Shown here: positions 1 through 6,777 of the stretch, in pieces
Numbering within the stretch: the stretch's first letter is position 1
Layout: each line of letters starts with the position of its first letter
NCBI GenBank assembly: GCA_003641645.1
Contig: QNAZ01000008.1
Coordinates: 1 to 12,260 of the forward strand
Origin: Thermodesulfobacteriota bacterium
GTDB taxonomy: Bacteria > Desulfobacterota > Thermodesulfobacteria > Thermodesulfobacteriales > Thermodesulfobacteriaceae
Direction: 5' to 3'
DNA length: 12,260 nt
The notes under the pieces: model-generated
Database searches by the model: none
Told to the model about the DNA's origin: nothing
Seen by the model: the letters and a program-made list of their open reading frames with translations, nothing else
Position numbers and translations under genes: made by a program

Positions 1-2140
1 AGGAGATATTTTTGATCCCCAAAAATTAAATAAAGATTTAAAGGCTATTTATAAAATGGGCTATTTTGAAAATATAGAATTAAAAATTGATAAGGGAATT
101 AAGGGAGTAATTGTTACTTTTAAAATTAAAGAAAATCCTTCAGTTAGAGAAGTAATATTTAGAGGAAAAAAAAAAGTTAAAACAAGAGAGATCTTAAAGA
201 TTGTTGATAATGAAGAAGGACAAATTATTACACCTAAGAAACTTGATAAAGCTATAGAAAATATAAAAATGTATTATGAACAATTAGGTTTTTCAGGTAC
301 TCAAGTTTTTATAGAGACTGAAAAAGCACCTCCTGCTCAAATAAATATAGTTTTTAATATTAAGGAAGGTAAAAAAAAATATATAAAAAAAATTGAATTT
401 ATAGGAAATAAAGCTTTTTCTGATAAAACTTTAAAAAAATACCTTTCTATTTCAGAAAAAACTGTTTTTTCACCCATCAAAAAAATAACTCAATATATAA
501 GAGCTTTTATTCGTCCTGAGCCAGTTGCAGAACCAGGGGTTTATAATATAGCTTTTCTCCGGAGAGATCTTGGGAAAATAGAAACAGTTTATAAAAATAA
601 AGGATATATAGATGTGAAAATAGGAGAACCTATAGTAGAAGAAAAACCAGATGGTGTGATTATAAAGATTCCTATTGAGGAAGGATCTCAGTACAAAGTA
701 GGAAAGGTAAAAATAAATCAAGATCTATTTCCTGAAGAAAAAATTTATAAAAAAATTCAAACCTCTCCTGGGAAGATTTTTAGTCTTAAAACTTTAAGAG
801 AAGATGAATCAATTCTTCTTCATCTTTTTGCAGATTACGGATATGCCTATGCTAAAGTAGATACTAAAATAAAAAAAGATCCTAAAAATAGATTAGTCAA
901 CATTACCTTTGATATTGATAAAGGACCTGTTGTTTATATAAGGAGAATAGAGATTGAGGGGAATACTAAAACCAGAGACAAAGTTATTAGAAGAGAACTT
1001 AAAATAGCAGAAGGGTGGCCTTATAGTGCTTCTCGTATAGAAGAAAGTGAAGCAAGACTTAGAAGATTAGGATATTTTGAAGAAGTAAAAATTGAAAAAG
1101 AAAAGGGAGTAAAAGAAGAAGAGATCAATTTAAAGGTTAAAGTAAAAGAAATGCTTACAGGATCTTTTGCCATAGGAGGTGGTTATAGTTCTTATGATAA
1201 ATTTGTTATAATGGGAGACATTACCGAAAGAAATTTTCTTGGAAAAGGACAAAGGGTTACTCTTTTTGCAAGATTAGGAGCAAGAACTACAAGATACTCT
1301 ATAAATTTTTTTGATCCTTATTTTAAAGATTCACGTTATTCTTTAGGATGGTCTTTATATAACCTCAGATTTCAATATGACGATTTTACTAAAGATAGCA
1401 AAGGAGGATCTATAAGGATTGGATATGGCTTTACTCCTGAACTTTCTGGTTATATTGGATATAGATATGATGATACCCAATTAGAGGATCTTTCTGAAGA
1501 TGTAGCTCAGATCATTTTAGAATCAAAAGATATAAATATTACCAGTGCTTTACAAGCAGGTGTGATTTACGACTCTCGTAATAGATATTTTCTGCCAACT
1601 AAAGGATGGTATCATAAATTAGAAATAGAATATGCTGGGGAATATTTAGGAGGAGAAAGTAATTTTATTAAATTAGAAGGGAAACATCAAGTTTATTTTC
1701 CAATTTTTAAATTAATAGGACATCTTAACTTAGGATATGGTTATATTACAGAGGGAGGAGCAAAAAAAGTTCCAGTTTATGAGAGATTATTTTTAGGAGG
1801 TATAAATTCAGTTAGAGGTTTTAAATATGGAGATATATCTCCTAAGGATCCTAAAACAGGAGATAAAATTGGTGGAACAAGGATGTTTTATCTTCAGACA
1901 GAAGCTATATTTCCACTTATAAAAAATATTAATTTAAATGGAGTTGTTTTTTTTGATATAGGTAATGCTTGGGATATAAAAACAGGTTTTGAGAGTTCAG
2001 ATATTAGAAAAAGTATAGGAGTGGGATTAAGATGGCTTTCTCCTTTTGGTCCCCTGAGAATAGAATGGGGATATAATATAGATAGGAAACCTGATGAAGA
2101 CTCAAGTAATTTTAATTTCAGAATCGGGGGAGAATTTTAG
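1..2140 (+). CDS. bamA: Outer membrane protein assembly factor BamA (5' end outside window)
   Basis: BamA is the Omp85-family core of the BAM complex, which folds and inserts beta-barrel proteins into the outer membrane. The reading frame is open from position 2, and the codons before the first ATG (56) read GDIFDPQKLNKDLKAIYK, which is ordinary POTRA sequence. That ATG is therefore internal and the gene starts upstream of the window. Visible are a truncated POTRA1 (to about 145), POTRA2 (146-376), POTRA3 (377-691), POTRA4 (692-928), POTRA5 (929-1157) and the 16-strand barrel (about 1160-2137). The Omp85 signature VRGF in SVRGFKYG lies at 1811-1822. The protein ends RIGGEF with a terminal Phe, as expected for the C-terminal beta-signal. 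The 712 residues present fit a family length of about 750-900. No skp/ompH or lpxD follows, although these are common bamA neighbours; flagellar genes come next after 203 bp. Confidence 0.96.
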   Translation, partial: GDIFDPQKLNKDLKAIYKMGYFENIELKIDKGIKGVIVTFKIKENPSVREVIFRGKKKVKTREILKIVDNEEGQIITPKKLDKAIENIKMYYEQLGFSGTQVFIETEKAPPAQINIVFNIKEGKKKYIKKIEFIGNKAFSDKTLKKYLSISEKTVFSPIKKITQYIRAFIRPEPVAEPGVYNIAFLRRDLGKIETVYKNKGYIDVKIGEPIVEEKPDGVIIKIPIEEGSQYKVGKVKINQDLFPEEKIYKKIQTSPGKIFSLKTLREDESILLHLFADYGYAYAKVDTKIKKDPKNRLVNITFDIDKGPVVYIRRIEIEGNTKTRDKVIRRELKIAEGWPYSASRIEESEARLRRLGYFEEVKIEKEKGVKEEEINLKVKVKEMLTGSFAIGGGYSSYDKFVIMGDITERNFLGKGQRVTLFARLGARTTRYSINFFDPYFKDSRYSLGWSLYNLRFQYDDFTKDSKGGSIRIGYGFTPELSGYIGYRYDDTQLEDLSEDVAQIILESKDINITSALQAGVIYDSRNRYFLPTKGWYHKLEIEYAGEYLGGESNFIKLEGKHQVYFPIFKLIGHLNLGYGYITEGGAKKVPVYERLFLGGINSVRGFKYGDISPKDPKTGDKIGGTRMFYLQTEAIFPLIKNINLNGVVFFDIGNAWDIKTGFESSDIRKSIGVGLRWLSPFGPLRIEWGYNIDRKPDEDSSNFNFRIGGEF

Positions 2141-2146
2141 TAAATT

Positions 2147-2174
2147 ATTTTGACATTTTGTTGAAATTTTGACA
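2147..2174 (+). repeat. Direct repeat ATTTTGACA x2
   Basis: The 9-mer ATTTTGACA occurs at 2147-2155 and 2166-2174, 19 bp apart, close to two helical turns. A related ATTTTGTTGA lies between them (2155-2164), and an inverted TGTCAA occurs at 2266-2271. The first copy begins within 10 bp of the bamA stop. The repeats sit about 140-170 bp upstream of the predicted flgF transcription start, a usual distance for activator sites of sigma-54 promoters. They could also be stray -35-like TTGACA boxes, but no good -10 is found at 16-18 bp from either. Confidence 0.35.
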
Positions 2175-2205
2175 AGGAAATAATTTCACTTATTCATTAT
2201 TAAAT

Positions 2206-2247
2206 AGGAAATAAATTCCTCATATTTTTAAAATATTTATTTTTTTT
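2206..2247 (+). terminator. Possible weak terminator after bamA
   Basis: A 5-bp stem (AGGAA 2206-2210, loop ATAAA, TTCCT 2216-2220) is followed by an AT-only inverted repeat (ATATTTT 2222-2228 with AAAATAT 2230-2236) and a run of eight T at 2240-2247. The stems are short and AT-rich and would be weak, particularly in a thermophile. In a T-rich spacer this can arise by chance. It is listed because it is the only terminator-like structure between bamA and flgF. Confidence 0.22.
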
Positions 2248-2279
2248 AAAATTATTTTCTTTTTGTGTCAATCAAATTT

Positions 2280-2308
2280 TAAAGTCTTTTAGGCATAAGT
2301 TTTGATAA
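2280..2308 (+). promoter_or_regulatory. Candidate flagellar promoter for flgF operon (sigma-54-like or sigma-28-like)
   Basis: Two overlapping readings are possible. As sigma-54 (TGGCACG-N4-TTGCW), the sequence AGGCATA (2291-2297), four bases, then TTGAT (2302-2306) has correct spacing and the -24 GG, but GA replaces the -12 GC. As sigma-28 (TAAAGTTT-N11-GCCGATAA), TAAAGTCT (2280-2287) matches 7 of 8 and TTTGATAA (2301-2308) matches 5 of 8, but the spacer is 13 instead of 11. A promoter is expected in this gap, since it is the only sizeable non-coding stretch before nine closely packed flagellar genes. Which sigma factor reads it is not settled by the sequence, and AT-rich DNA produces such matches easily. 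Confidence 0.4.
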
Positions 2309-2343
2309 ATATAAAATAGCTATTTTAAAAAAGTAGATTTGTT

Positions 2344-3108
2344 ATGAATGGAATTAGAATAAATCCTCATTTAGGATTATTGGAAACTTTGGAAGCTGCT
2401 CAATTGATAGAAAGAAAATTAACTATTGCTGCTAATAATTTAGCAAATGTTGATACCCCTGGTTATAAAGCTGATGGTATCACTTTTATAGAGGTTTTAA
2501 TGAAAAAAATAGGTCCTAAATATATCAAAATTTATAAAGAGACACTTCCATTTATTAGAAAAGAACAGGGAATATTAGAATATACTGGTGAGCCTTTACA
2601 TCTTGCTATAGTAGGTGAAGGATTTTTTAAAGTTCAGACACCTTATGGAATAGCTTATACAAGAGCAGGAAATTTTACTTTAGATACTGAGAGAAGGCTT
2701 GTAACTCCTGAAGGATATCCAGTTTTAGCTAATGGAACCCCAGTAGTAGTTGATCCTGGAATGACAAGAGAAGGTTTTATTACTATGGAAAATTCGAAAC
2801 TTCAAGTATCTCCTGAAGGTATTTTATCCATAGATATGACTGAGATTGGAAGATTAGATGTAGTTACTTTTGATGATTATAGTAAGCTAAAAAAATTAGG
2901 TAAAAATCTTTATATTTCAGATGGTGCCCAGGAAAGAAGATCCGAAAATTATGAAATAAAACAGGGATATATAGAAAAATCTAATGTAAATCCTTTAAAA
3001 GAAATGGTAAATCTTTTAGAAATTAATCGAACTTTTGAGGCTATTCAAAAATCAATTAAAGGCTTAGATGAAGCAATAGAGAGATTGTTAACTATTTCGC
3101 AAAGATAA
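2344..3108 (+). CDS. flgF: Flagellar basal-body rod protein FlgF
   Basis: This is a distal-rod subunit exported through the flagellar type III apparatus. It is 254 aa, against about 250 in enterobacteria. The N-terminal rod motif ANNLANVDTPGYK (residues 30-42) begins the family signature. The middle carries the FlgE/F/G core (GEGFFKV, then YTRAGNFTLD), and the C-terminal helix has QGYIEKSNVNPLKEMVNLL followed by INRTFEA. The first about 12 residues (MNGIRINPHLGL) differ from the more usual FlgF start. ATG 2344 is the only reasonable start, because an in-frame stop lies at 2326-2328, but no clear Shine-Dalgarno precedes it. It opens the flagellar cluster, and flgG follows after 9 nt. FlgF and FlgG are paralogues; this copy is called FlgF by position and because the next gene matches FlgG much more closely. 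Confidence 0.88.
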   Translation: MNGIRINPHLGLLETLEAAQLIERKLTIAANNLANVDTPGYKADGITFIEVLMKKIGPKYIKIYKETLPFIRKEQGILEYTGEPLHLAIVGEGFFKVQTPYGIAYTRAGNFTLDTERRLVTPEGYPVLANGTPVVVDPGMTREGFITMENSKLQVSPEGILSIDMTEIGRLDVVTFDDYSKLKKLGKNLYISDGAQERRSENYEIKQGYIEKSNVNPLKEMVNLLEINRTFEAIQKSIKGLDEAIERLLTISQR

Positions 3109-3117
3109 GGAGGGAAT

Positions 3118-3900
3118 ATGATTAGAGCACTTTGGAGTGCAGCAACAGGTATGCAAGGACAACAGCTCCAATTAGATGTTATTGCAAATAATCTTGCTAA
3201 TGTGAATACTCCAGGATTTAAAAAAAGCAGAGTTGAATTTGAAGATTTATTTTATCAGAATCTCAAACTTCCTGGTGCTTTAACAGCAGAAGGAACACTA
3301 ACTCCTGTAGGAATGCAAATTGGACTTGGAGTAAGACCGGTAGCTGTAGCTAAACTTTTTACTCAAGGAGAGTATCAACTTACCAACCAAGAACTTGATT
3401 TAGCTATAGAAGGAAGAGGTTTTTTTAAAGTCATTTTGGTAGGAGAAGAATATTACACTCGTGCAGGAAATTTTAAACTTGATAGAGATGGATATATAGT
3501 AACTTCTGATGGAGCAAGACTTTATCCTGAATTCACTATTCCTGTAGGAACTGTAAAGATTGAAGTTACTCGAGATGGAATAATTACAGCTCTTGATTCT
3601 AACGGAAATGTTTTGGCTCAGAGTCAAATACTTTTATATGATTTTCCAAACCCTGCTGGACTTTATGCAGTAGGAAGAAATCTTTTTAAAGCTTCTGATG
3701 CAGCAGGAGATGAGATAGAAGGAGTTCCAGCACAGAATGGTTTTGGAACCATAGCTCAAGGATATTTAGAGATGTCTAATGTAGATGTAGTAGAAGAAAT
3801 GGTAAAAATGATTATAACTCAAAGAGCATACGAAGCTAATTCTAAAGCAGTTCTTACTGCAGATAATCTTTTAGAAATGGCAAATAATCTTAAGAGGTAA
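3118..3900 (+). CDS. flgG: Flagellar distal rod protein FlgG
   Basis: FlgG forms most of the distal rod, the drive shaft that passes through the P and L rings. The length of 260 aa equals that of E. coli FlgG. The N-terminal rod motif ANNLANVNTPGFKK (residues 23-36) is followed by the FlgG-typical stretch FEDLFYQNLKLPGA (41-54), which helps separate FlgG from hook protein FlgE. Next come QIGLGVRPVAV, GRGFFKV and YTRAGNFKLD. The C-terminal helix region is QGYLEMSNVDVVEEMVKMI followed by TQRAYEANSKAV. A strong Shine-Dalgarno AAGGAGG (3107-3113) overlaps the flgF stop and fixes the start at 3118. It is the best-conserved protein of the cluster, with no cysteine and no irregularity. Confidence 0.96.
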   Translation: MIRALWSAATGMQGQQLQLDVIANNLANVNTPGFKKSRVEFEDLFYQNLKLPGALTAEGTLTPVGMQIGLGVRPVAVAKLFTQGEYQLTNQELDLAIEGRGFFKVILVGEEYYTRAGNFKLDRDGYIVTSDGARLYPEFTIPVGTVKIEVTRDGIITALDSNGNVLAQSQILLYDFPNPAGLYAVGRNLFKASDAAGDEIEGVPAQNGFGTIAQGYLEMSNVDVVEEMVKMIITQRAYEANSKAVLTADNLLEMANNLKR

Positions 3901-3903
3901 AAA

Positions 3904-4608
3904 ATGAAAAGATTAATAATCTTTTTTTTGATTTTTATTGTTCTTTTTTTTAAAACTACTTTGAGTTTTGCTGAAACATTTTACACTTCTGAAGATTTTA
4001 AAAATATTTTTCTAAAAGAAATAAAAAATAAACTTTCTTGGGTAAAGGGGGATTTATACTTAGAAAAAATAAGAATAGAACCAGAAAATATAAATATTCT
4101 AAAAGAAATATCTTATAAAGTTAAATTTATTACCACTCCTAAGGTAGGCTCTAATCTTCTTATTTTAGAATTTAGAAAAGGAAAAACTTTAAAGAGAGTA
4201 AAAATTTGGGGTTATGTAGAAGCTAAAGTTCCTGTAGTGGTGCTTGAAAGACCTGTTCTTAATAAAGCTATATTAAGTGAAGAGGATATAACTTTGGAAT
4301 TAAAACCTCTTTCAAGGCTTCCCCAAGATGTAATTTTAAATAAAGAATCAGCTATAGGGAAACAGGTGAGAATGAGTTTAAAAGCTGGTACAGTTCTTAG
4401 ATATTCTCATATACAAAGACCTGTGATTATCAAAAGAAATCAAATAGTTTATATAGTAGCCAGAGGACACAATTTCATTGTAAAGGCAAAAGGGATAGCT
4501 CTTCAAGATGGAAGAGAAGGAGGAAGAATTAAAGTTAAAAATCTAAGTAGTAAAAAAGTTTTATGGGGAAAGGTAATTTCTTCAGAAGAAGTGGAGGTCT
4601 CATTTTAA
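3904..4608 (+). CDS. flgA: Flagellar P-ring assembly chaperone FlgA
   Basis: FlgA is a periplasmic chaperone that assists FlgI polymerisation into the P ring. The 234-aa protein starts with a Sec signal peptide: MKR, a long hydrophobic stretch, then SFA at residues 21-23, with likely cleavage before E24. An N-terminal domain is followed by a SAF domain from about residue 109 to 172 (VPVVVLERPVLNKAILSEED, then AIGKQVRMSLKAGTVLR). The C-terminal beta segment contains ARGHNFIVKAKGIALQDG and ends KVISSEEVEVSF, typical of the family. AAGAGG (3892-3897) inside the end of flgG is the ribosome binding site. The gene starts 3 nt after flgG and its TAA overlaps the flgH start (TAATG), indicating translational coupling. 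Its place directly before the L- and P-ring genes fits its role. Confidence 0.93.
   Translation: MKRLIIFFLIFIVLFFKTTLSFAETFYTSEDFKNIFLKEIKNKLSWVKGDLYLEKIRIEPENINILKEISYKVKFITTPKVGSNLLILEFRKGKTLKRVKIWGYVEAKVPVVVLERPVLNKAILSEEDITLELKPLSRLPQDVILNKESAIGKQVRMSLKAGTVLRYSHIQRPVIIKRNQIVYIVARGHNFIVKAKGIALQDGREGGRIKVKNLSSKKVLWGKVISSEEVEVSF
4593..4598 (+). promoter_or_regulatory. Ribosome binding site deciding the flgH start
   Basis: GGAGGT at 4593-4598 lies 9 nt before ATG 4608. A longer in-frame start at ATG 4563 would place this site inside the gene and put 15 non-signal residues ahead of a perfectly normal lipoprotein signal peptide, so 4608 is preferred. Confidence 0.85.
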
Positions 4609-5312
4609 TGAAAGATAAAATAAGATTTTTATATTTATTAATTATTTTATTTTATCTTTGTGGATGTTTTGAATATAATCCAAAAACACCACCTCCTCCT
4701 CCACCCCCACCAAAGATAGATATTTCTTATAAAGAGCCTAAATCTTTAAGTAAAGGTTCTTTATATAAAGATAGCCCGGTTTTTATTAGTTTTTCTGATT
4801 TAAGAGCAAGGCATGTTGGAGATATAGTAACCATTAAGATTGTTGAAACCTATCAGAGTTCTAACACAGTAAAACAACAAACTTCTAAAAGTAGTTCAGC
4901 AGAAGCAGGAATAAACAAATTTTTAGGATTAGAAAATAGAATTGAAGGAGTATTTAAGGATGCTACACCATCTGAACTTTTTGATGGAAGTTTACAAACT
5001 TCTACTTCTGGACAAGGAAAAATATCCAGAGAAAGTAAAATTGTAGCTACTATAACTGCCAGGGTAATTAAGGTTTTACCTAATGGAAATTTAGTTATTC
5101 AGGGAACAAGAGCTATTAAAAGAAATAAAGATTTAGAATATATTACTATTACAGGAATAATAAGACCTGTAGATATAGATTATGATAATTCAGTTCTTTC
5201 CACTCAAATTTCAGATGCTTATATAGAATATAGTGGTAAGGGACCCACCAGCGAAGTTGCCACTGGACCTGGAATTATTACCAGATTATTACATCTCTTT
5301 TGGCTTTTTTAG
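4608..5312 (+). CDS. flgH: Flagellar L-ring lipoprotein FlgH
   Basis: FlgH forms the L ring, the outer-membrane bushing around the rod. From ATG 4608 it is 234 aa, close to 232 in E. coli. The lipoprotein signal is MKDKIRFLYLLIILFYLCGC, with lipobox L17-C18-G19-C20; C20 would be acylated, and the following Phe rather than Asp is consistent with outer-membrane sorting. A run of eight prolines (residues 28-35) forms a stiff linker after the lipid anchor. The FlgH core follows: SDLRARHVGDIVTIKIVE, a Ser-rich segment, SRESKIVATITARVIKVLPN and GNLVIQGTRAI. Then come ITGIIRPVDIDYDN and the end SDAYIEYSGKGP. Its start overlaps the flgA stop by 1 nt. A cysteine at the -2 lipobox position is uncommon. 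Confidence 0.95.
   Translation: MKDKIRFLYLLIILFYLCGCFEYNPKTPPPPPPPPKIDISYKEPKSLSKGSLYKDSPVFISFSDLRARHVGDIVTIKIVETYQSSNTVKQQTSKSSSAEAGINKFLGLENRIEGVFKDATPSELFDGSLQTSTSGQGKISRESKIVATITARVIKVLPNGNLVIQGTRAIKRNKDLEYITITGIIRPVDIDYDNSVLSTQISDAYIEYSGKGPTSEVATGPGIITRLLHLFWLF
4689..4712 (+). other. Octaproline tract in FlgH
   Basis: Eight consecutive proline codons (CCA CCT CCT CCT CCA CCC CCA CCA) sit directly after the lipidated N-terminus. Polyproline runs stall ribosomes and generally need elongation factor EF-P; structurally the tract would act as a rigid spacer between the membrane anchor and the ring core. Confidence 0.9.
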
Positions 5313-5324
5313 GAGGATTTATAA

Positions 5325-6425
5325 ATGGGAAGAATAAAAATAATAATTATTTCGATTATATTGAATCTTTTTATTTCATCTTCAGCCTCAGGAGCAAGAG
5401 TTAAAGATATAGTTGATATAGAAGGTGTAAGAGGTAATTATTTAATAGGTTATGGATTGGTTGTTGGACTTAAAGGAACCGGAGATGGGATATTAAGTAA
5501 ATTTACTGTTCAATCTGTAGTAAATATGCTTGAAAGATTTGGTATAAAAGTTCCTAAGGAACAAATTATTCTTAGAAATGTAGCAGCAGTATCAGTTACA
5601 GCTTATCTTCCTCCTTTTGCTATGCCTGGTCAGAGAATAGATGTAGAAGTTTCTTCTCTGGGAGATGCCAAAAGTCTTCAAGGAGGAACTTTACTTTTAA
5701 CTCCTCTCTTAGGGCCAGATGGAAAAGTTTATGCTTTAGCTCAAGGTCCAGTTTCTATTGGAGGATTTGCAGCAGAAGGTACAGGTGCACGTATTCAAAC
5801 AGCTCATCCTACTGCTGGAAAAATCCCTAATGGAGCTATAGTAGAAAGAATTGTAGAAGAAGATTTAAAGGTAAATCCAAAAATAACCCTTTCTTTAAAA
5901 GAAGCAGACTTTACTACAGCCTATAAAATAGCAGAAGCAATAAATGATTATCTAAATGGAAATTATGCTTATCCAAAAGATAACCGCAACATTGAGCTTA
6001 AAATACCAACTTCTTATAGAGAAAAAGTAGTAAAACTCTTAGCAGAAATTGGAAATTTAGAAATAACCCCTGATACCCCAGCCAAAGTAGTTATTGATGA
6101 AAGAACAGGAACAGTAGTAATAGGAGAAAATGTAATAATTTCTAAAGTAGCTATAGCACATGGGAATCTTAGTATAGAAGTTAGAGAATATCCAGAGGTT
6201 TATCAACCTTATCCATTTTCTCCTGGAGAAACTGTAATAGTTCCAAGAACAGAAATAAAAGCTAAAGAAAAAAAAGCAAGAGTAGTTATTTTAGAAAAAG
6301 GAACAACTTTGGGAGAGCTTGTAAGAGCACTTAATGCAGTAGGAGCAACAGCTACTGAACTTATTTCAATTTTACAAGCTATAAAAGCTGCTGGTGCTTT
6401 ACATGCTGAACTAATAATTATTTAA
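5325..6425 (+). CDS. flgI: Flagellar P-ring protein FlgI
   Basis: FlgI polymerises into the P ring in the peptidoglycan layer around the distal rod. At 366 aa it matches the family (365 in E. coli). A Sec signal peptide (MGRIKI, hydrophobic stretch, SSSASGA) is cleaved probably before RVKDIVDIEGVRGN, the usual mature start. Family motifs follow in order: LIGYGLVVGLKGTGDG, then RNVAAVSVTAYLPPFAMPGQ and RIDVEVSSLGDAKSLQGGTL. The C-terminal half contains DERTGTVVIGENV, and the protein ends TELISILQAIKAAGALHAEL, the typical FlgI terminus. AGGAGG (5311-5316) overlaps the flgH TAG and fixes the start. There is no cysteine in the protein, so the disulphide known for enterobacterial FlgI is not possible here. 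Confidence 0.97.
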   Translation: MGRIKIIIISIILNLFISSSASGARVKDIVDIEGVRGNYLIGYGLVVGLKGTGDGILSKFTVQSVVNMLERFGIKVPKEQIILRNVAAVSVTAYLPPFAMPGQRIDVEVSSLGDAKSLQGGTLLLTPLLGPDGKVYALAQGPVSIGGFAAEGTGARIQTAHPTAGKIPNGAIVERIVEEDLKVNPKITLSLKEADFTTAYKIAEAINDYLNGNYAYPKDNRNIELKIPTSYREKVVKLLAEIGNLEITPDTPAKVVIDERTGTVVIGENVIISKVAIAHGNLSIEVREYPEVYQPYPFSPGETVIVPRTEIKAKEKKARVVILEKGTTLGELVRALNAVGATATELISILQAIKAAGALHAELIII

Positions 6426-6439
6426 AAGGTTTTTTAAAA

Positions 6440-6760
6440 ATGAAAAATTATGGAATTTATTATCAAAACCTGAATGAAATTATTAATTTAAGTAAAAAAG
6501 ATATAAAAACAGCTTTAAAAATAGTTTGTAGTGAGTTTGAATCTTTAATATGGTATGAGGTTTTAAAAGGATTAAATAATACTATTATAAAAAGTAATTT
6601 TTTTCCAGAAACATTAGAAAAAAAGATTTTTCAAGATTATCTTTATCAGGAAATAGCCCGTTCTATTTCAGGTAGACCAAGGAGCTTGAGTGATTATTTA
6701 TATCAGATTCTTATAAAAAATTATTTTAAGAATAAAGATAATAATGCCGATAATAAATAA
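6440..6760 (+). CDS. flgJ: Rod-binding protein, FlgJ N-terminal domain only
   Basis: At 106 aa this corresponds to the N-terminal rod-scaffolding domain of FlgJ. The pattern ALKIVCSEFESLIWYEVLKG (compare the usual acxqFEaxfxxqxLkxm), then EKKIFQDYLYQEIARSIS, then SLSDYLYQIL is the recognisable FlgJ rod-binding arrangement. The peptidoglycan hydrolase domain of gammaproteobacterial FlgJ is absent, as in many deltaproteobacteria and others where a separate enzyme opens the wall. The GGIGLADML-type segment is altered to GRPRSLSDYL. A weak Shine-Dalgarno AAAAGG (6424-6429) overlaps the end of flgI, 10 nt from the ATG. The last codons (N-A-D-N-K) contain a sigma-28 -10 box. The family call rests on a short pattern plus position between flgI and flgN. 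Confidence 0.8.
   Translation: MKNYGIYYQNLNEIINLSKKDIKTALKIVCSEFESLIWYEVLKGLNNTIIKSNFFPETLEKKIFQDYLYQEIARSISGRPRSLSDYLYQILIKNYFKNKDNNADNK
6727..6753 (+). promoter_or_regulatory. Sigma-28 (FliA) promoter for flgN-flgK-flgL
   Basis: GCCGATAA at 6746-6753 is an 8/8 match to the sigma-28 -10 consensus. With the consensus 11-bp spacer the -35 would be TAAGAATA (6727-6734), which keeps three of the four core TAAA bases and 4 of 8 overall. The expected start point near 6760 gives a leader of under 20 nt that holds the flgN Shine-Dalgarno. In Salmonella, flgMN and flgKL are class 3 genes read by FliA, so location and function agree. At 30% G+C this 8-mer would occur by chance in a given 100 bp on one strand about once in a thousand (rough estimate). 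Confidence 0.75.
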
Positions 6761-6762
6761 AA

Positions 6763-6770
6763 GAGGAGGG
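6763..6770 (+). promoter_or_regulatory. Strong ribosome binding site of flgN
   Basis: GAGGAGGG lies 7 nt before ATG 6778. It is among the strongest Shine-Dalgarno sequences in the window and sits just downstream of the predicted sigma-28 start point. Confidence 0.85.
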
Positions 6771-6777
6771 AAATTTT

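Noticed and set aside
470..721. Minus-strand open frame of 83 codons inside bamA
   Set aside because: Antisense to POTRA-coding sequence, rich in Tyr/Phe/Ser/Ile as expected from complemented AT-rich codons, with no recognisable family.
56..2140. ATG 56 as the start of bamA
   Set aside because: The frame is open to the left edge and the upstream codons continue the POTRA1 sequence, so this methionine is internal.
2150..2200. Sigma-70 promoter built on TTGACA at 2150 or 2169
   Set aside because: No acceptable -10 at 16-18 bp: the candidates are CAAGGA, TATTCA and ATTCAT.
3400..3627. Minus-strand open frame of 75 codons inside flgG
   Set aside because: Low-complexity Ser/Tyr/Ile composition, antisense to a strongly conserved gene.
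4563..4607. Upstream ATG 4563 as the flgH start
   Set aside because: It would overlap flgA by 46 nt, lacks its own binding site and hides the lipoprotein signal peptide behind 15 residues. ATG 4608 has GGAGGT at good distance.
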